Positions 49,910 through 61,604 of a stretch of 64,000 bases of DNA are shown here, piece after piece. The position numbers were made by a program, and so were the translations under genes. The stretch comes from Actinoplanes sandaracinus (GTDB lineage Bacteria > Actinomycetota > Actinomycetes > Mycobacteriales > Micromonosporaceae). The first letter of the stretch is position 1, and every line of letters begins with the position of its first letter. The notes beneath the pieces are model-generated. The model had not been told where the DNA came from. It did not search any database and was given only the letters and a program-made list of their open reading frames with translations. The stretch is taken from positions 1 through 64,000 of the forward strand of contig NZ_JASCTH010000001.1 in NCBI RefSeq assembly GCF_030009775.1, given 5' to 3'.

Positions 49910-50664
49910 CCGGAGCCGGCCCGTCGATGTTCTCGCTCCAGGGCAGGACCGCCCTGGTCACCGGCTCGCGCAGCGGGATCGGCCGGGCCGTCGCGGTGGC
50001 GCTGGCCCGGGCCGGCGCGGATCTGGTGCTGCACGGCCGCACCGACGACCTCGACGACGTGGAGAAAGAGGTCCGCCAGGCCGGTGGCGAGACGACGCGC
50101 TGGGCCTTCGACCTGTCCGAAACCACCGCCATCCCCGGCGCGGTCGCGGCCCTGCCCGAGGTGGACATCCTGGTCAACAACGCGGGCATCATCCGGCGGG
50201 CACCGGCGGCCGAGCACTCCTTCGACGACTGGCGTTCGGTCCTCGACGTCAACCTGGACGCGGTGTTCCAGTTGAGCCGGGCGATCGGCGTCGGCATGCT
50301 GGCCCGCCGCCGCGGGAAGATCATTTCGGTGGCCTCGATGCTGTCGTTCCAGGGCGGGGTGCAGGTTCCCGGATACACCGCCGCCAAGCACGGCCTGGCC
50401 GGGCTGACCAAGGCGCTGGCCTGCGAGTGGGCCACGGAAGGGGTGCAGGTCAATGCCGTCGCGCCGGGCTACATCTCGACCGACAACACCACCGCGCTGC
50501 GGGCTGATCCGGTCCGGGAGGCGGAGATCAGGTCACGCATCCCGGCCGGGCGGTGGGGCCGGCCGGAGGACGTGGCCGGCGCGGTCGTCTTCCTCGCCTC
50601 GGCCGCGGCCGACTACGTCAACGGTCACGTGCTCGCCGTCGACGGCGGATGGCTCGCCCGATAG
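49906..50664 (+). CDS. kduD: 2-dehydro-3-deoxy-D-gluconate 5-dehydrogenase (SDR)
   Basis: 252 residues from GTG 49906, overlapping the kduI stop (GTGA); ATG 49927 is also possible. Short-chain dehydrogenase with TGSRSGIGRAVA (cofactor loop), ILVNNAGIIRRAP, catalytic Ser in SVASMLSFQGG and YTAAKHG (YxxxK). It reduces 2,5-diketo-3-deoxygluconate to 2-keto-3-deoxygluconate. Coupled to kduI and followed 44 bases later by an IclR regulator. Confidence 0.92.
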   Translation: MTGAGPSMFSLQGRTALVTGSRSGIGRAVAVALARAGADLVLHGRTDDLDDVEKEVRQAGGETTRWAFDLSETTAIPGAVAALPEVDILVNNAGIIRRAPAAEHSFDDWRSVLDVNLDAVFQLSRAIGVGMLARRRGKIISVASMLSFQGGVQVPGYTAAKHGLAGLTKALACEWATEGVQVNAVAPGYISTDNTTALRADPVREAEIRSRIPAGRWGRPEDVAGAVVFLASAAADYVNGHVLAVDGGWLAR

Positions 50665-50708
50665 CCGCTGCTCCGGGTCCCCGGCCCCGCTCCCAGTAGG
50701 CTGACTCG

Positions 50709-51470
50709 GTGGCCAGGGAAGGCAGTTCCATCGACAAGACGCTGGCGGTGCTCGAGGCGCTCGCCGAGCACCACCGCGTCACCGACATCGCGGCGGCGAC
50801 GGGCGTCTCGAAATCCACCGTGCACCGCATCCTCCAGGCGCTCGTCACGTGGGGGTTCGCCCGCCCGGACGGCCTGGGCAGCTACGAGCCCGGCCCACGG
50901 ATCCTCACGCTGGCCGGCCGGGTGATGCACCGGTTCGACCCGGCCCGGCAGGCGTCCGGCGCGCTGCTCGCCCTGCGTGAGGCCACCGGCTTCACCACCC
51001 ACTTCGCGATCCGCAGCGTCGACGAGGCGGTCTATGTCGACAAGCAGGAGGGGCGGCGGCCGTACCAGATGCCGTCGCGGATCGGCATGAGCGTCGCCCT
51101 GCACACGACGGCCATCGGCAAGGCGATCCTGGCCGAGCTCAGCGACTCCGAGGTGCTGGCGATCTGCCGGCGCACCGGCCTCCCCCAGCGCACGCCCAAC
51201 ACGCTGACCAGCGAGGAAGACCTGCTGGCCCACCTGGCCCGGGTGCGCGCTCTCGGCTATGCGGTCGACGACGAGGAGAACGAGCCCGGCATCCGCTGCG
51301 TGGGCGCGGCGGTCTTCGACCACACCGGGCAGGTGCTCGGGGGCATCTCCGTCTCGACGTTGGCGATGGACATGGAGATGGCCGGGCTGGAGACGCGAGC
51401 ACCCGAGGTCATCGCCGCGGCCCGGGATGTGTCGGCCGCGCTGGGAGCCACCGCTCCGACCACGCGATAG
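50709..51470 (+). CDS. IclR-family regulator of the uronate genes (KdgR-like)
   Basis: 253 residues from GTG 50709. The winged HTH reads SIDKTLAVLEALAEHHRVTDIAAATGVSKSTVHRILQALVTWGF, followed by the IclR effector domain (HFAIRSVDEAVYVDKQEG, RIGMSVALHTTAIGKAILAEL). It lies directly after kduD in the same direction. The TTCYATGTARCRGAA-like motif ahead of the symporter, tautomerase and kduI is its likely binding site. By analogy with KdgR it may respond to 2-keto-3-deoxygluconate. Confidence 0.88.
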   Translation: MAREGSSIDKTLAVLEALAEHHRVTDIAAATGVSKSTVHRILQALVTWGFARPDGLGSYEPGPRILTLAGRVMHRFDPARQASGALLALREATGFTTHFAIRSVDEAVYVDKQEGRRPYQMPSRIGMSVALHTTAIGKAILAELSDSEVLAICRRTGLPQRTPNTLTSEEDLLAHLARVRALGYAVDDEENEPGIRCVGAAVFDHTGQVLGGISVSTLAMDMEMAGLETRAPEVIAAARDVSAALGATAPTTR

Positions 51471-51628
51471 CACCCGCGCCCGGCCGGAAACATCCACGCT
51501 TGCCGATGATGTCGCGCCTCGCTATGTTAATAGAAAATCACAGGCTGCGGAACATCGAGACCTGCTCGTATCGCTACCAGGAGCCGGTTCTAACGGCGAC
51601 TTCAGCCGATCGGGAAGTGGGTAAGCGA

Positions 51629-52843
51629 ATGCAAAATCTCAGCAGAAGAGGCATCCTGACCCTCGGCGCCGCGCTGGGACTGGCGGGTGTGACGGCCCCG
51701 TCCCCGGCGTGGGCGTGGTCGTCCGCCGGCTCCATCGCGGGGACCGACACGGTCACCGACCCGTGGAAAGTCTGGGACGACACCACCGACCCGCTCGTCG
51801 CCTCGCTCCTGACGAACGGGCAGGTCCCGGCGGTCAACACCGCGTTCGAGTCGTGGATCGGCAACGGCGACGCGCTGCCCGCCGGCCTGCCCGCCGAGCT
51901 CACCGCCTATCTCCAGCGGGTCAACCGGCTGCCGTCGTGGGCCGACCGGACCAGGCTGAACCGCGCCGGCCGGTTCAACCGGCGGATGAGCATGTACCTG
52001 TTCCTGCTGTACGGCCTGGGCAGCGGAATCATGAGCACGGTGATCCCGCGGGAGGCGCGCAACGTCTACTGGTCCGAGGGCGGCGCCGTGATGAAGTCGC
52101 GCGCGGCCAAGACCTTCACCTACGGCTACGACCTGAGCGCGCCCGACGCCTTCCAGCCCACCGGCCACTTCGTGGTCACCTCCGCCAAGACGCGCCTGAC
52201 GCACGCCGCGGTGCGCCATCTGCTGCCGCAGTCGCCGCGGTGGCGGGCGGTCACCGACGACCAGGACTTCATCCCGATCAGCAACGGCGACATCCTGGTC
52301 ACCTTCCACAGCCTCGGCACCTACGTGCACGGCAAGCTGAAGTCCTGGGGCATCCGGATGTCGGCCGCCGAAGAGGACGCCTATCTGCACCAGTGGCAGG
52401 TCGCGCTGCATCTGCTGGGGGTGCGCGACGACTTCATCCCGGCGAGCTGGGCCGCCGCGAGACAGCAGTCGGCCTACGTGCTGACGCCGATCATGGCGCC
52501 GACCCCGGAGGGCATCGACCTGGCCGACATCCTGCTCGGGCTCACCTCGGAGGTCGACCTCGGTGTCACCCGGGGTTTCCAGCGGGAGTTCGCGCGCTAC
52601 GTGCTCAGCGACCGGATCGGCGACTGGCTGAAGCTGCCGCGCGACTACCCGTCGCGGACCCTGATCGAGGTCGGCTGGCCGGCGTACGTCGCGTTCCGTG
52701 AAGGGCTGTCGCCGATCATCCCCACCGGGTTCTCCCTCTTCGACGGGTTCGTCCGCGGCCTGGCGATGCTCTTCCTCAACAACGGCACGTCGGCGACCTA
52801 CACCCCGATCACCATCCCGACCGGCAACCGGGCCGGGACGTGA
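51629..52843 (+). CDS. Tat-exported Lcp-type haem oxygenase (DUF2236, latex clearing protein-like)
   Basis: 404 residues from MQNLSRRGILTLGAALGLAGV at 51629; the frame is open to 51500. The N-terminus is a Tat signal (SRRGILTLG) cut near AWA. The Lcp core is visible: MKSRAAKTFTYGYDLSAPDAF, then GHFVVTSAKTRLTHAAVRHLL with the haem-ligand His region, then QWQVALHLLGVRDDFIPASW. Lcp proteins cleave polyisoprene oxidatively outside the cell; relatives act on other substrates, so rubber cleavage is not proven. A double-TetR regulator is convergent next door. Confidence 0.85.
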   Translation: MQNLSRRGILTLGAALGLAGVTAPSPAWAWSSAGSIAGTDTVTDPWKVWDDTTDPLVASLLTNGQVPAVNTAFESWIGNGDALPAGLPAELTAYLQRVNRLPSWADRTRLNRAGRFNRRMSMYLFLLYGLGSGIMSTVIPREARNVYWSEGGAVMKSRAAKTFTYGYDLSAPDAFQPTGHFVVTSAKTRLTHAAVRHLLPQSPRWRAVTDDQDFIPISNGDILVTFHSLGTYVHGKLKSWGIRMSAAEEDAYLHQWQVALHLLGVRDDFIPASWAAARQQSAYVLTPIMAPTPEGIDLADILLGLTSEVDLGVTRGFQREFARYVLSDRIGDWLKLPRDYPSRTLIEVGWPAYVAFREGLSPIIPTGFSLFDGFVRGLAMLFLNNGTSATYTPITIPTGNRAGT

Positions 52844-52853
52844 CCGCGGGCGC

Positions 52854-54017
52854 CTAGAGGCTCAGGGCACCGGCCACCAGGGCGGTGACGGTGTCCCGGT
52901 GGCCGGGGGTGTCCTGCCAGCGCAGAGCGCGCCCGGCCTCGACCACCACGCCGAACCCCGCGTGCACCAGCAACCGGGCCTGGCGGGGGTCCAGCTCGGG
53001 GCGGGCCGCCCGCAGCTGCTGCTCCCAGACGGCGATGTGCTCACGCTGCGCGAGTATCAGGGGCCGCTGCAAGCCGGCCGGCAGTCCCACGATCTCGGCT
53101 TCGGCGACGCTGTTGAGCGCGTTGTGCTCGAAGCTGTAGGCGACGTACGCCGCGGTCAGCGCCACCACGGCCTGGCGCGGGCCGGCCGCCTGGTGAAGGC
53201 TCCGGTCCACCGCCTGGGCCAGCAGCCCCGCCGCCTGCAGACACGCCGCCACCAGGATGTCGACCTTGCCGGGGTAGTGGCGGTAGATCGCCGACGGGGC
53301 GAGCCCCACCGCCTGAGCGATCTGCCCGTTCGTGACGTTGGCGAACCCGTCCCGCGCGAACAACGGGACCGCCGCCGCCAGGATCTCGGCGCGCCGGGTG
53401 CGCGGCACCGGCTGGGCGGGCAGTTCGACCAGGCGCGCGCTGCCCGCGGCCGCCGCCGGGTCGGTGGCGGCCACCCGCAGGGCGGCCCCGACCAGCAGGT
53501 CCTCGATGCGGCGCTGGGCGATCGAGGTGTGATGCATCGTGATGGACCCGATCGCCCCGAGGGCGGCCACGGCGCGCAGGCGCTCGCCGGGCAGCGGGTG
53601 CTCGCGCCGGACCATCTCGGTCACCCGGCTCACGACGTGCCCGAACTTCGCCCGCAACTGCCGCCGGTCCGCGCGCTCCAGGTAACGGGCCTCCCACCGA
53701 TAGAGGCCACCGGCCGCGCGGTGGGCGACGGTGACCCGGGCGAGAGTGGCGAGCACATCCTTGAGGCCGGCGCCGGGCGGCGAGGAGTCGAGCGCCGCGA
53801 CGAGCCGGTCCACCATCACGTTGGCGCACTCGGCGAACAGCGCGTACTTGTTCGGGAAGTGCCGGTACAGCGCCGCCGCGCTGATGCCCACGCCGGCGGC
53901 GATCTCCTCCATGGACGCCGCGTGGTAACCGCGCCCACTGAAGACCTGACCGGCCGCCTCGACGATCAACTGCTTGCGGTTGTGCGGCCGAGTCGCCGAG
54001 GTCGGCCCAGCAGTCAT
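52854..54017 (-). CDS. Double TetR-family regulator (two TetR units in one chain)
   Basis: 387 residues, about twice a normal TetR. The first HTH (~14-60) reads RKQLIVEAAGQVFSGRGYHAASMEEIAAGVGISAAALYRHFPNKYAL. The second (~205-255) reads RRAEILAAAVPLFARDGFANVTNGQIAQAVGLAPSAIYRHYPGKVDI. Each is followed by its own helical ligand/dimer domain, so one chain could mimic a TetR dimer. It ends 10 bases from the end of the Lcp gene; TetR-type regulators are known beside lcp genes in rubber degraders. It might instead control the downstream tct genes. Confidence 0.9.
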   Translation of the reverse strand: MTAGPTSATRPHNRKQLIVEAAGQVFSGRGYHAASMEEIAAGVGISAAALYRHFPNKYALFAECANVMVDRLVAALDSSPPGAGLKDVLATLARVTVAHRAAGGLYRWEARYLERADRRQLRAKFGHVVSRVTEMVRREHPLPGERLRAVAALGAIGSITMHHTSIAQRRIEDLLVGAALRVAATDPAAAAGSARLVELPAQPVPRTRRAEILAAAVPLFARDGFANVTNGQIAQAVGLAPSAIYRHYPGKVDILVAACLQAAGLLAQAVDRSLHQAAGPRQAVVALTAAYVAYSFEHNALNSVAEAEIVGLPAGLQRPLILAQREHIAVWEQQLRAARPELDPRQARLLVHAGFGVVVEAGRALRWQDTPGHRDTVTALVAGALSL

Positions 54018-54040
54018 GGTCCCTAGTCAATCACAGCGGG

Positions 54041-55546
54041 CTATTCGTCCTCGGCGAACACCACCTCGCGCCGCCTGCGGATCGACGGGAGGACGGCGAC
54101 GGCGAGCGCCGCCACGGCCAGCGCCAGCAGAACCGCCGAGATCGGCCGGGTGACCAGGACCGACGCGTCACCGCGCGAGATGATGAGGGCCCGCCGCAGG
54201 TTCTCCTCCAGCAGCGGGCCCAGCACGAAGCCGAGCAGCAGCGGCGCCGGCTCACAGCCGCACTTGATCAGGACGTAGCCGAGGAGCCCGAAGAACGCGA
54301 TCGCGTAGACGTCGTACGCGTTGAAGTTCAGCGAGTAGGTCCCGATCACGGCGAACAGCACGATCATCGGGAACAGCACCTGGTACGGGATCCGCAGCAT
54401 CCGCACCCAGATGCCGATCAGCGGCAGGTTCAACAGCACGAGCAGCACGTTGCCGATCCACATCGACGCGATCAGGCCCCAGAACAGCGCCGGCTCGTCG
54501 TTGATGACGTTCGGCCCGGGGGTGATGCCGTGCACGATGAACGCCCCGACCATCAGCGCCATCACCGGATGGGCCGGCAGTCCCAGGGTGAGCAGCGGAA
54601 TGAATGAGGTCTGCGCGGCGGCGTTGTTGGCCGACTCGGGGCCGGCGACGCCCTCGATCGCGCCGTGCCCGAACTCCTGTGGCCGCTTCGAGATCCGTTT
54701 CTCGACGGCGTACGAGGTGAACGAGGCCAGCACATGGCCTCCTCCAGGCAGGACGCCGAGCGCGGCGCCGAGGCCGGTGCCCCGCAGGATCGGCCCGACG
54801 ATCCGGCGCCGGTCCTCCGCGGTCGGCCAGAGGCTGCCCACCGCGCCGACGAGGGCCACGCGGGTCCGCTCGTTCTCCAGGTTGCGCAGGATCTCGGCGA
54901 TGCCGAACATGCCGACGGCGACCGACACGAAGTCGATGCCGCCGAAGAGCTCACGCTGGCCGAGGGTGAACCGGGGCGTGCCGGTGTAGATGTCCTGCCC
55001 GACCGTGCCGAGCAGGACCCCGAGCGCGATCATGGCGAGGGCCTTCAGCGCCGATCCCCGCGCCAGCGTGATCGACACGATCAGGCCGAACAGCACCAGC
55101 GAGAAGTACTCGGCGGGGCCGAACCGCAACGCGACATCGGCCAGCGGCGGGGCGGCGACGGCCAGCACGACGGTGGCCACCGTACCGGCGAAGAAGGATC
55201 CGACCGCGGCGGCGGCCAGCGCCGGCCCGGCCCGGCCCTGCCGGGCCATCTCGTGCCCGTCGAGCGCGGTGACCGCCGCCGACGACTCACCGGGCAGGTT
55301 GATCAGGATGGCCGTGGTCGAGCCGCCGTACTGGGCGCCGTAGTAGATGCCGGCCAGCATGATCAGAGCGGTCACCGGCTCGAAGTTGAACGTGATCGGC
55401 AGCAGCATCGCCACCGTCGCCGTCGGCCCGATGCCGGGCAGCACGCCGACCGCCGTCCCGAGCAGCACTCCCAGGAAGCAGTAGAGGACGTTCTGGATCA
55501 GGAAGGCGGTCGAGAAGCCCAGCATCAGGTTGTCGAAGAGATCCAT
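54041..55546 (-). CDS. tctA: Tripartite tricarboxylate transporter, large membrane subunit
   Basis: 501 residues with about 11-12 membrane helices. TctA family signatures: the glycine-rich GVLPGIGPTATVAMLLPITF near the N-terminus, YYGAQYGGSTTAILINLPGE, and the second inverted motif GVLPGGGHVLASFTSYAVEKR. It forms the carrier channel with TctB and is served by the binding protein TctC. Last gene of tctC-tctB-tctA, separated from tctB by one base. Confidence 0.95.
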   Translation of the reverse strand: MDLFDNLMLGFSTAFLIQNVLYCFLGVLLGTAVGVLPGIGPTATVAMLLPITFNFEPVTALIMLAGIYYGAQYGGSTTAILINLPGESSAAVTALDGHEMARQGRAGPALAAAAVGSFFAGTVATVVLAVAAPPLADVALRFGPAEYFSLVLFGLIVSITLARGSALKALAMIALGVLLGTVGQDIYTGTPRFTLGQRELFGGIDFVSVAVGMFGIAEILRNLENERTRVALVGAVGSLWPTAEDRRRIVGPILRGTGLGAALGVLPGGGHVLASFTSYAVEKRISKRPQEFGHGAIEGVAGPESANNAAAQTSFIPLLTLGLPAHPVMALMVGAFIVHGITPGPNVINDEPALFWGLIASMWIGNVLLVLLNLPLIGIWVRMLRIPYQVLFPMIVLFAVIGTYSLNFNAYDVYAIAFFGLLGYVLIKCGCEPAPLLLGFVLGPLLEENLRRALIISRGDASVLVTRPISAVLLALAVAALAVAVLPSIRRRREVVFAEDE

Positions 55547-55547
55547 G

Positions 55548-55991
55548 TCAGAACCACGGAATCCGCAGCTGGAGCCCGACGACGAAGATCAGCGTGGCGG
55601 CGGCGGTCAGCCCGGCGGCCACGGCGACCGCCGTGAGCGGCCGCACGTGCCGGCTGGCCAGCGTGGCGAGAAGCGCGGTCACCAGCGACGTGGGCACGAA
55701 CCCGAGACGCCGGACGAAGAACCCGAAGAACACGACCGCGAACGAGAGTACGGCCACCGCACGCCAGGGAATCGTCCCGAACGTGATCTGCTCACCCGCG
55801 ACGAGCCCTTTGACGGCGATCGCCAGGCCCAGAGCGGCCACGATCGCGCCGGCCGCCAGTGGAAAGTAGCCGGGGCCCATCCGCAGTGGGGTGCCACGGT
55901 CGTAACCGAGCGCCCCCGCCACGAACGCGCCGCCGATCAGGATGAGGATTCCCCCGGCGAGCACGTCCGGGAGCGAGCGACGACGATCCAT
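55548..55991 (-). CDS. tctB: Tripartite tricarboxylate transporter, small membrane subunit
   Basis: 147 residues with four membrane helices (~10-29, 38-60, 75-97, 118-141). The TctB pattern GYDRGTPLRMGPGYFPLAAGAIVAALGLAIA is clear. It sits between tctC and tctA with almost no spacing. Small partner of the TctA channel; it has no transport activity alone. Confidence 0.93.
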   Translation of the reverse strand: MDRRRSLPDVLAGGILILIGGAFVAGALGYDRGTPLRMGPGYFPLAAGAIVAALGLAIAVKGLVAGEQITFGTIPWRAVAVLSFAVVFFGFFVRRLGFVPTSLVTALLATLASRHVRPLTAVAVAAGLTAAATLIFVVGLQLRIPWF

Positions 55992-56984
55992 TCAGGAGGC
56001 CTGGACACCGGCGTCGGCGATGATCTTCGCCCAGGTCTTGAGCTGTTCGTCGAGATGTGTGCGATGGGCTTCCGGGGTGGCGTCGGCGGCCGTGACCGGA
56101 GCGGTGCCGAGCTTGGCCATCTGGTCGATGACCGCCTGGTCGGCCAGCGCCGCCTGGAGCGCCCCGGACAGCTTCTGGACGATCTCGGGTGGGGTGCCGG
56201 CCGGGACGTAGAGGCCGTGCCAGACGCTGACCCGCAGCTGGGGCATCCCGGCCTCGGTGGTGGTGGGCACGTCGGGCAGGCTCTTCACCCGGTCCGGGGT
56301 GGTGACCGCGTACGCCTTCACCTTGCCCGCGGAGATCTGGCCGCTGGTGTTGGTCGTCTGGTCGCACATGAAGTCGACCTGGCCGCCGACCAGGTCGGTC
56401 AGCGCGGGACCGGTGCCCTGGTAGGGAACCTCCTGGAGCTTGACGCCGGCGGCGGACTGGAACAGCAGGCCGCACAGGTGCGAGGCGGCGCCGATACCCG
56501 CGTTGGCGAGGGTGACCGTGCCGGCGTTCGCCTTCACGTGCGACACCAGGTCCTGGAACGTCGCGGGCTCGAAGTTCTGGCGGGCGACGACGGTCATCGG
56601 CACCTCGGTCACCAGCCCGACCGTCGCGAAGTCCTCCAGCGGCTGATAATCCAGGTTCTTGTAGAGGGCGGGCGCCGTCGACATGCCGATGTGGTGCATC
56701 AGCACGGTGTGGCCGTCCGGCTGGGCCCGCGCGACGTCGCCCGCGCCGACCGTGCCGCCCGCGCCTTCGGCGTTGCGGACGACGACCTTGCCGCCCAGCG
56801 CCTTCGCCATCGGGTCGGCGATCATCCGGGTGACGGTGTCGGTTGGGCCGCCGGCGCTGAACGGCACGACGATGGTGATGTTCTGCTCCGGATAGCCGCC
56901 GCCGGACGTGCCGTCGTTGCCGGAGCAGGCGGCGACGAGCGACACGGCCCCGATCGCGGCGATCATTCTGCTGAGGGTTCTCAT
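55992..56984 (-). CDS. tctC: Tripartite tricarboxylate transporter, substrate-binding lipoprotein
   Basis: 330 residues. Lipoprotein signal MRTLSRMIAAIGAVSLVAAC with the lipobox Cys at 20, then a TctC/Bug-type fold starting YPEQNITIVVPFSAGGPTDTVTRMIADPMAKALGGKVVVRN. Bug proteins bind carboxylates through the two loops near VPFSAGG and a later Asp/Ala-rich loop. The ligand cannot be named; the adjacent betaine genes make a carboxylated osmolyte possible. First gene of the transporter operon. Confidence 0.93.
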   Translation of the reverse strand: MRTLSRMIAAIGAVSLVAACSGNDGTSGGGYPEQNITIVVPFSAGGPTDTVTRMIADPMAKALGGKVVVRNAEGAGGTVGAGDVARAQPDGHTVLMHHIGMSTAPALYKNLDYQPLEDFATVGLVTEVPMTVVARQNFEPATFQDLVSHVKANAGTVTLANAGIGAASHLCGLLFQSAAGVKLQEVPYQGTGPALTDLVGGQVDFMCDQTTNTSGQISAGKVKAYAVTTPDRVKSLPDVPTTTEAGMPQLRVSVWHGLYVPAGTPPEIVQKLSGALQAALADQAVIDQMAKLGTAPVTAADATPEAHRTHLDEQLKTWAKIIADAGVQAS

Positions 56985-57067
56985 CTCGCGGCCTCCCCGA
57001 CAGCGCGTTGATCTTCATCGATGCATTCGCCGCTTCAGTGTCGGCCGTGGAGCGCCGGAAGGAAAGG

Positions 57068-58180
57068 TCACATGCCGAGGCGGGCGGTGACCCAGTCGTG
57101 GAACGCCCCGATGTGATGCTCGGAGGGCACCAGGACGCCGCCACGGGCGTACGCGCGGGAGCTCATCGCCGGCTGGCACCGCTCGCAGGCGTCGAAGTCC
57201 TGCACGTTGACGCGGTGGAACAGCTCCACCGAGCGGGACACGTCCCGGCCCGAGGCGACCACCTCGTTCGAGTAGAGCCAGTCGCACTCGACGATCGTGC
57301 GGTCCACCGCGACCGGGTACATCCGGTGCAGGATGATGTGGTCGGGCACCAGGTTGACGAAGACCTGCGGCTTGATGGTGATCGCGTAGTACCGCCGGTC
57401 CTGGTCCTCGGTCACGCCGGGCAGTTTGCCGAGACCCTCGCCGCCGTCGACGGTGAAGCCCTGGATTCCCGCGCCGAACTCCGCGCCGTGGCCCACGTAG
57501 TACTGGGCGGCGTACCCGTCGGCGAACTCCGGCAGGACCTCCACCAGTTCGGGGTGGATCGTGGCGCAGTGGTAGCACTCCATGAAGTTCTCGACGATCA
57601 GCTTCCAGTTCGCCTTTACGTCGTAGGTGATGCGCCTGCCGACCTGGAGGGTGTCGATCTCGTAGGAGTCGATCGCGGCGAGGGCGCCGAGCCGCTCGGT
57701 GACGGCGGCCATGACGTCGTCGCCGAACGACGGCGGCTCGTCGGCCAGGCACACCCAGGCGTAGCCGAGCCACTCCCGCAGGTGGACGCTGACCAGGCCG
57801 TACTCGACGCGGTCGACGTCGGGCATCCTGGTCAGGTTGGGCGCGGCGATCAGCTTGCCGTCCAGGCCGTACGTCCAGGCGTGGTACGGGCACCGGAAGG
57901 CGCGCTTGACCTCGCCGCTGTCGGCGGTGCAGAGCTTCGCACCCCGGTGGCGGCAGATGTTCAGGAAGGCTCGCAGCACGCCGTCGCGGCCGCGGACGAC
58001 CAGGACGCTCTCCCGGCCGACCTGCACCGACGTGAAGCCGCCGGGATGGGGCAGGTCAGAGGCTCGCGCCGCGCAGAACCACATGGTCTCGAAGATCCGC
58101 GACTGTTCCCGCGCGAAGATCGTGGGGTCGGTGTAGTAGTGGCCGGGCAGGGTCGGAATCAAGCTTGCGGGCACAGCCAC
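57068..58180 (-). CDS. gbcA: Rieske non-haem iron oxygenase, probable glycine betaine demethylase
   Basis: 370 residues. The Rieske cluster site is Cys76-x-His78 and Cys97-x-x-His100 (ICRHRG, CPYHAWTYG). The catalytic iron site is in NFMECYHCATIHPEL (His204 and His209), with the C-terminal SRPBCC-like domain. It resembles GbcA-type N-demethylases that remove a methyl group from glycine betaine, giving dimethylglycine and formaldehyde. Its stop-to-start neighbour is a dimethylglycine dehydrogenase, the next pathway step. Stachydrine- or carnitine-type substrates are alternatives. Confidence 0.85.
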   Translation of the reverse strand: MAVPASLIPTLPGHYYTDPTIFAREQSRIFETMWFCAARASDLPHPGGFTSVQVGRESVLVVRGRDGVLRAFLNICRHRGAKLCTADSGEVKRAFRCPYHAWTYGLDGKLIAAPNLTRMPDVDRVEYGLVSVHLREWLGYAWVCLADEPPSFGDDVMAAVTERLGALAAIDSYEIDTLQVGRRITYDVKANWKLIVENFMECYHCATIHPELVEVLPEFADGYAAQYYVGHGAEFGAGIQGFTVDGGEGLGKLPGVTEDQDRRYYAITIKPQVFVNLVPDHIILHRMYPVAVDRTIVECDWLYSNEVVASGRDVSRSVELFHRVNVQDFDACERCQPAMSSRAYARGGVLVPSEHHIGAFHDWVTARLGM

Positions 58181-58183
58181 CCC

Positions 58184-60611
<2,428 letters not shown>

Positions 60612-60690
60612 CGCCGCCTGGATTACGCAACAGCTTCAACGACTGGCCGAGCCCCGTCAAGATGCGCTGATTTCCACGAAGTGAAGCCTT

Positions 60691-61473
60691 CTAGGAGACG
60701 TGACCCATCCGGCTGCTCACCTCGTCGGCCGCCAGGATCACCAGCTTGGCGACCTCGGGGAACGACGCCCGGTCCATCCGATAGGCCGGGCCCGACACGC
60801 TCAGGGCGGCCACCACCGAGCCGTCGGCGCCCCGGATCGGCGCGGCGACGGCGTTGAGACCGACCTCGTACTCCTCCGCGGTGCAGGCCCATCCCGCCAC
60901 GACGGCTCGGTCCAGTTCGGCGGTCAGCTCGGCCTCGCCGGTGAGGGTGGCCGCGGTGAAACGCTCCAGCGGCCGCAGGTCGCCGAGGACGGCGGCCCGC
61001 ACCTGTGCCGGAGCGAAGGCCAACAGGATCTTGCCGCTGGAGGTGGCGTGCAGCGGGGTCTGCCGGCCGACCCAGTCGTGGCTGGCGATGGAGGCGGCGC
61101 CACGGCTCTGGGTGACGTTGACGGCACGGTCGCTGTCACGGATCGCGATGTTGACCGTCTCGCCCAGCTCGGCGGCGAGCCGTTCGCAGGCCGCGAGACC
61201 CTCCCGGCTCACGTCGAGCTGCGCGGCGACCGCCCCGGCCAGGCGCACCACGCCGAGGCCGAGCCGATAGGAGCCGCGGTCCTGCGTCTGCTCGACGAAT
61301 CCACGGCTCTCCAGCGCGGCGAGCAGCCGGAACGCGGTGGATTTGTGCACCCCGAGCTCCTTGCCGATCTCGGTGACGCCGGCGCCCCGGCGACGGGCCA
61401 GGATCTCCAGGATGCTCAGCGCCCGGTCGACGGACTGCACGAGAGGTGGGCCCGCCTCGCGTTCGTTGCTCAT
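60691..61473 (-). CDS. IclR-family regulator of choline/betaine catabolism
   Basis: 260 residues from MSNEREAGPPLVQSVDRAL at 61473; the frame is open to 61599 over the divergent promoter. The winged HTH reads SVDRALSILEILARRRGAGVTEIGKELGVHKSTAFRLLAALESRGF, followed by the IclR effector domain (WVGRQTPLHATSSGKILLAF, STAEEY-like end region). It lies between the demethylase operon and the divergent reductase/ferredoxin/GMC operon, so it probably controls both. The ligand is presumably betaine, dimethylglycine or a product. Confidence 0.9.
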   Translation of the reverse strand: MSNEREAGPPLVQSVDRALSILEILARRRGAGVTEIGKELGVHKSTAFRLLAALESRGFVEQTQDRGSYRLGLGVVRLAGAVAAQLDVSREGLAACERLAAELGETVNIAIRDSDRAVNVTQSRGAASIASHDWVGRQTPLHATSSGKILLAFAPAQVRAAVLGDLRPLERFTAATLTGEAELTAELDRAVVAGWACTAEEYEVGLNAVAAPIRGADGSVVAALSVSGPAYRMDRASFPEVAKLVILAADEVSSRMGHVS

Positions 61474-61481
61474 AGCGCAAC
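61465..61481. promoter_or_regulatory. Palindrome at the regulator's own start
   Basis: GTTGCTCATAGCGCAAC has inverted GTTGC/GCAAC ends and spans the regulator's ATG. It resembles the site at 60597 in its GCGCAA half and may serve autoregulation. Confidence 0.45.
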
Positions 61482-61586
61482 GATAGGTCAGGGATTTCCG
61501 GGAGGTTGCAAGACGTGACCGCTCACTGACGGACTCTTGACTATCGATCAACGCCCCGGGCAGTCTGTTGCGGATCTTACGAACTG

Positions 61587-61601
61587 TTTCGTTTTGCACA
61601 A
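61587..61601. promoter_or_regulatory. IclR-type operator ahead of the ferredoxin reductase gene
   Basis: TTTCGTTTTGCACAA shares the TTTC...GC-CAA frame with the site at 60597. It ends three bases before the annotated ATG. This suggests either a leaderless transcript or that the true start is the GTG at 61620. Confidence 0.45.
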
Positions 61602-61604
61602 CGA

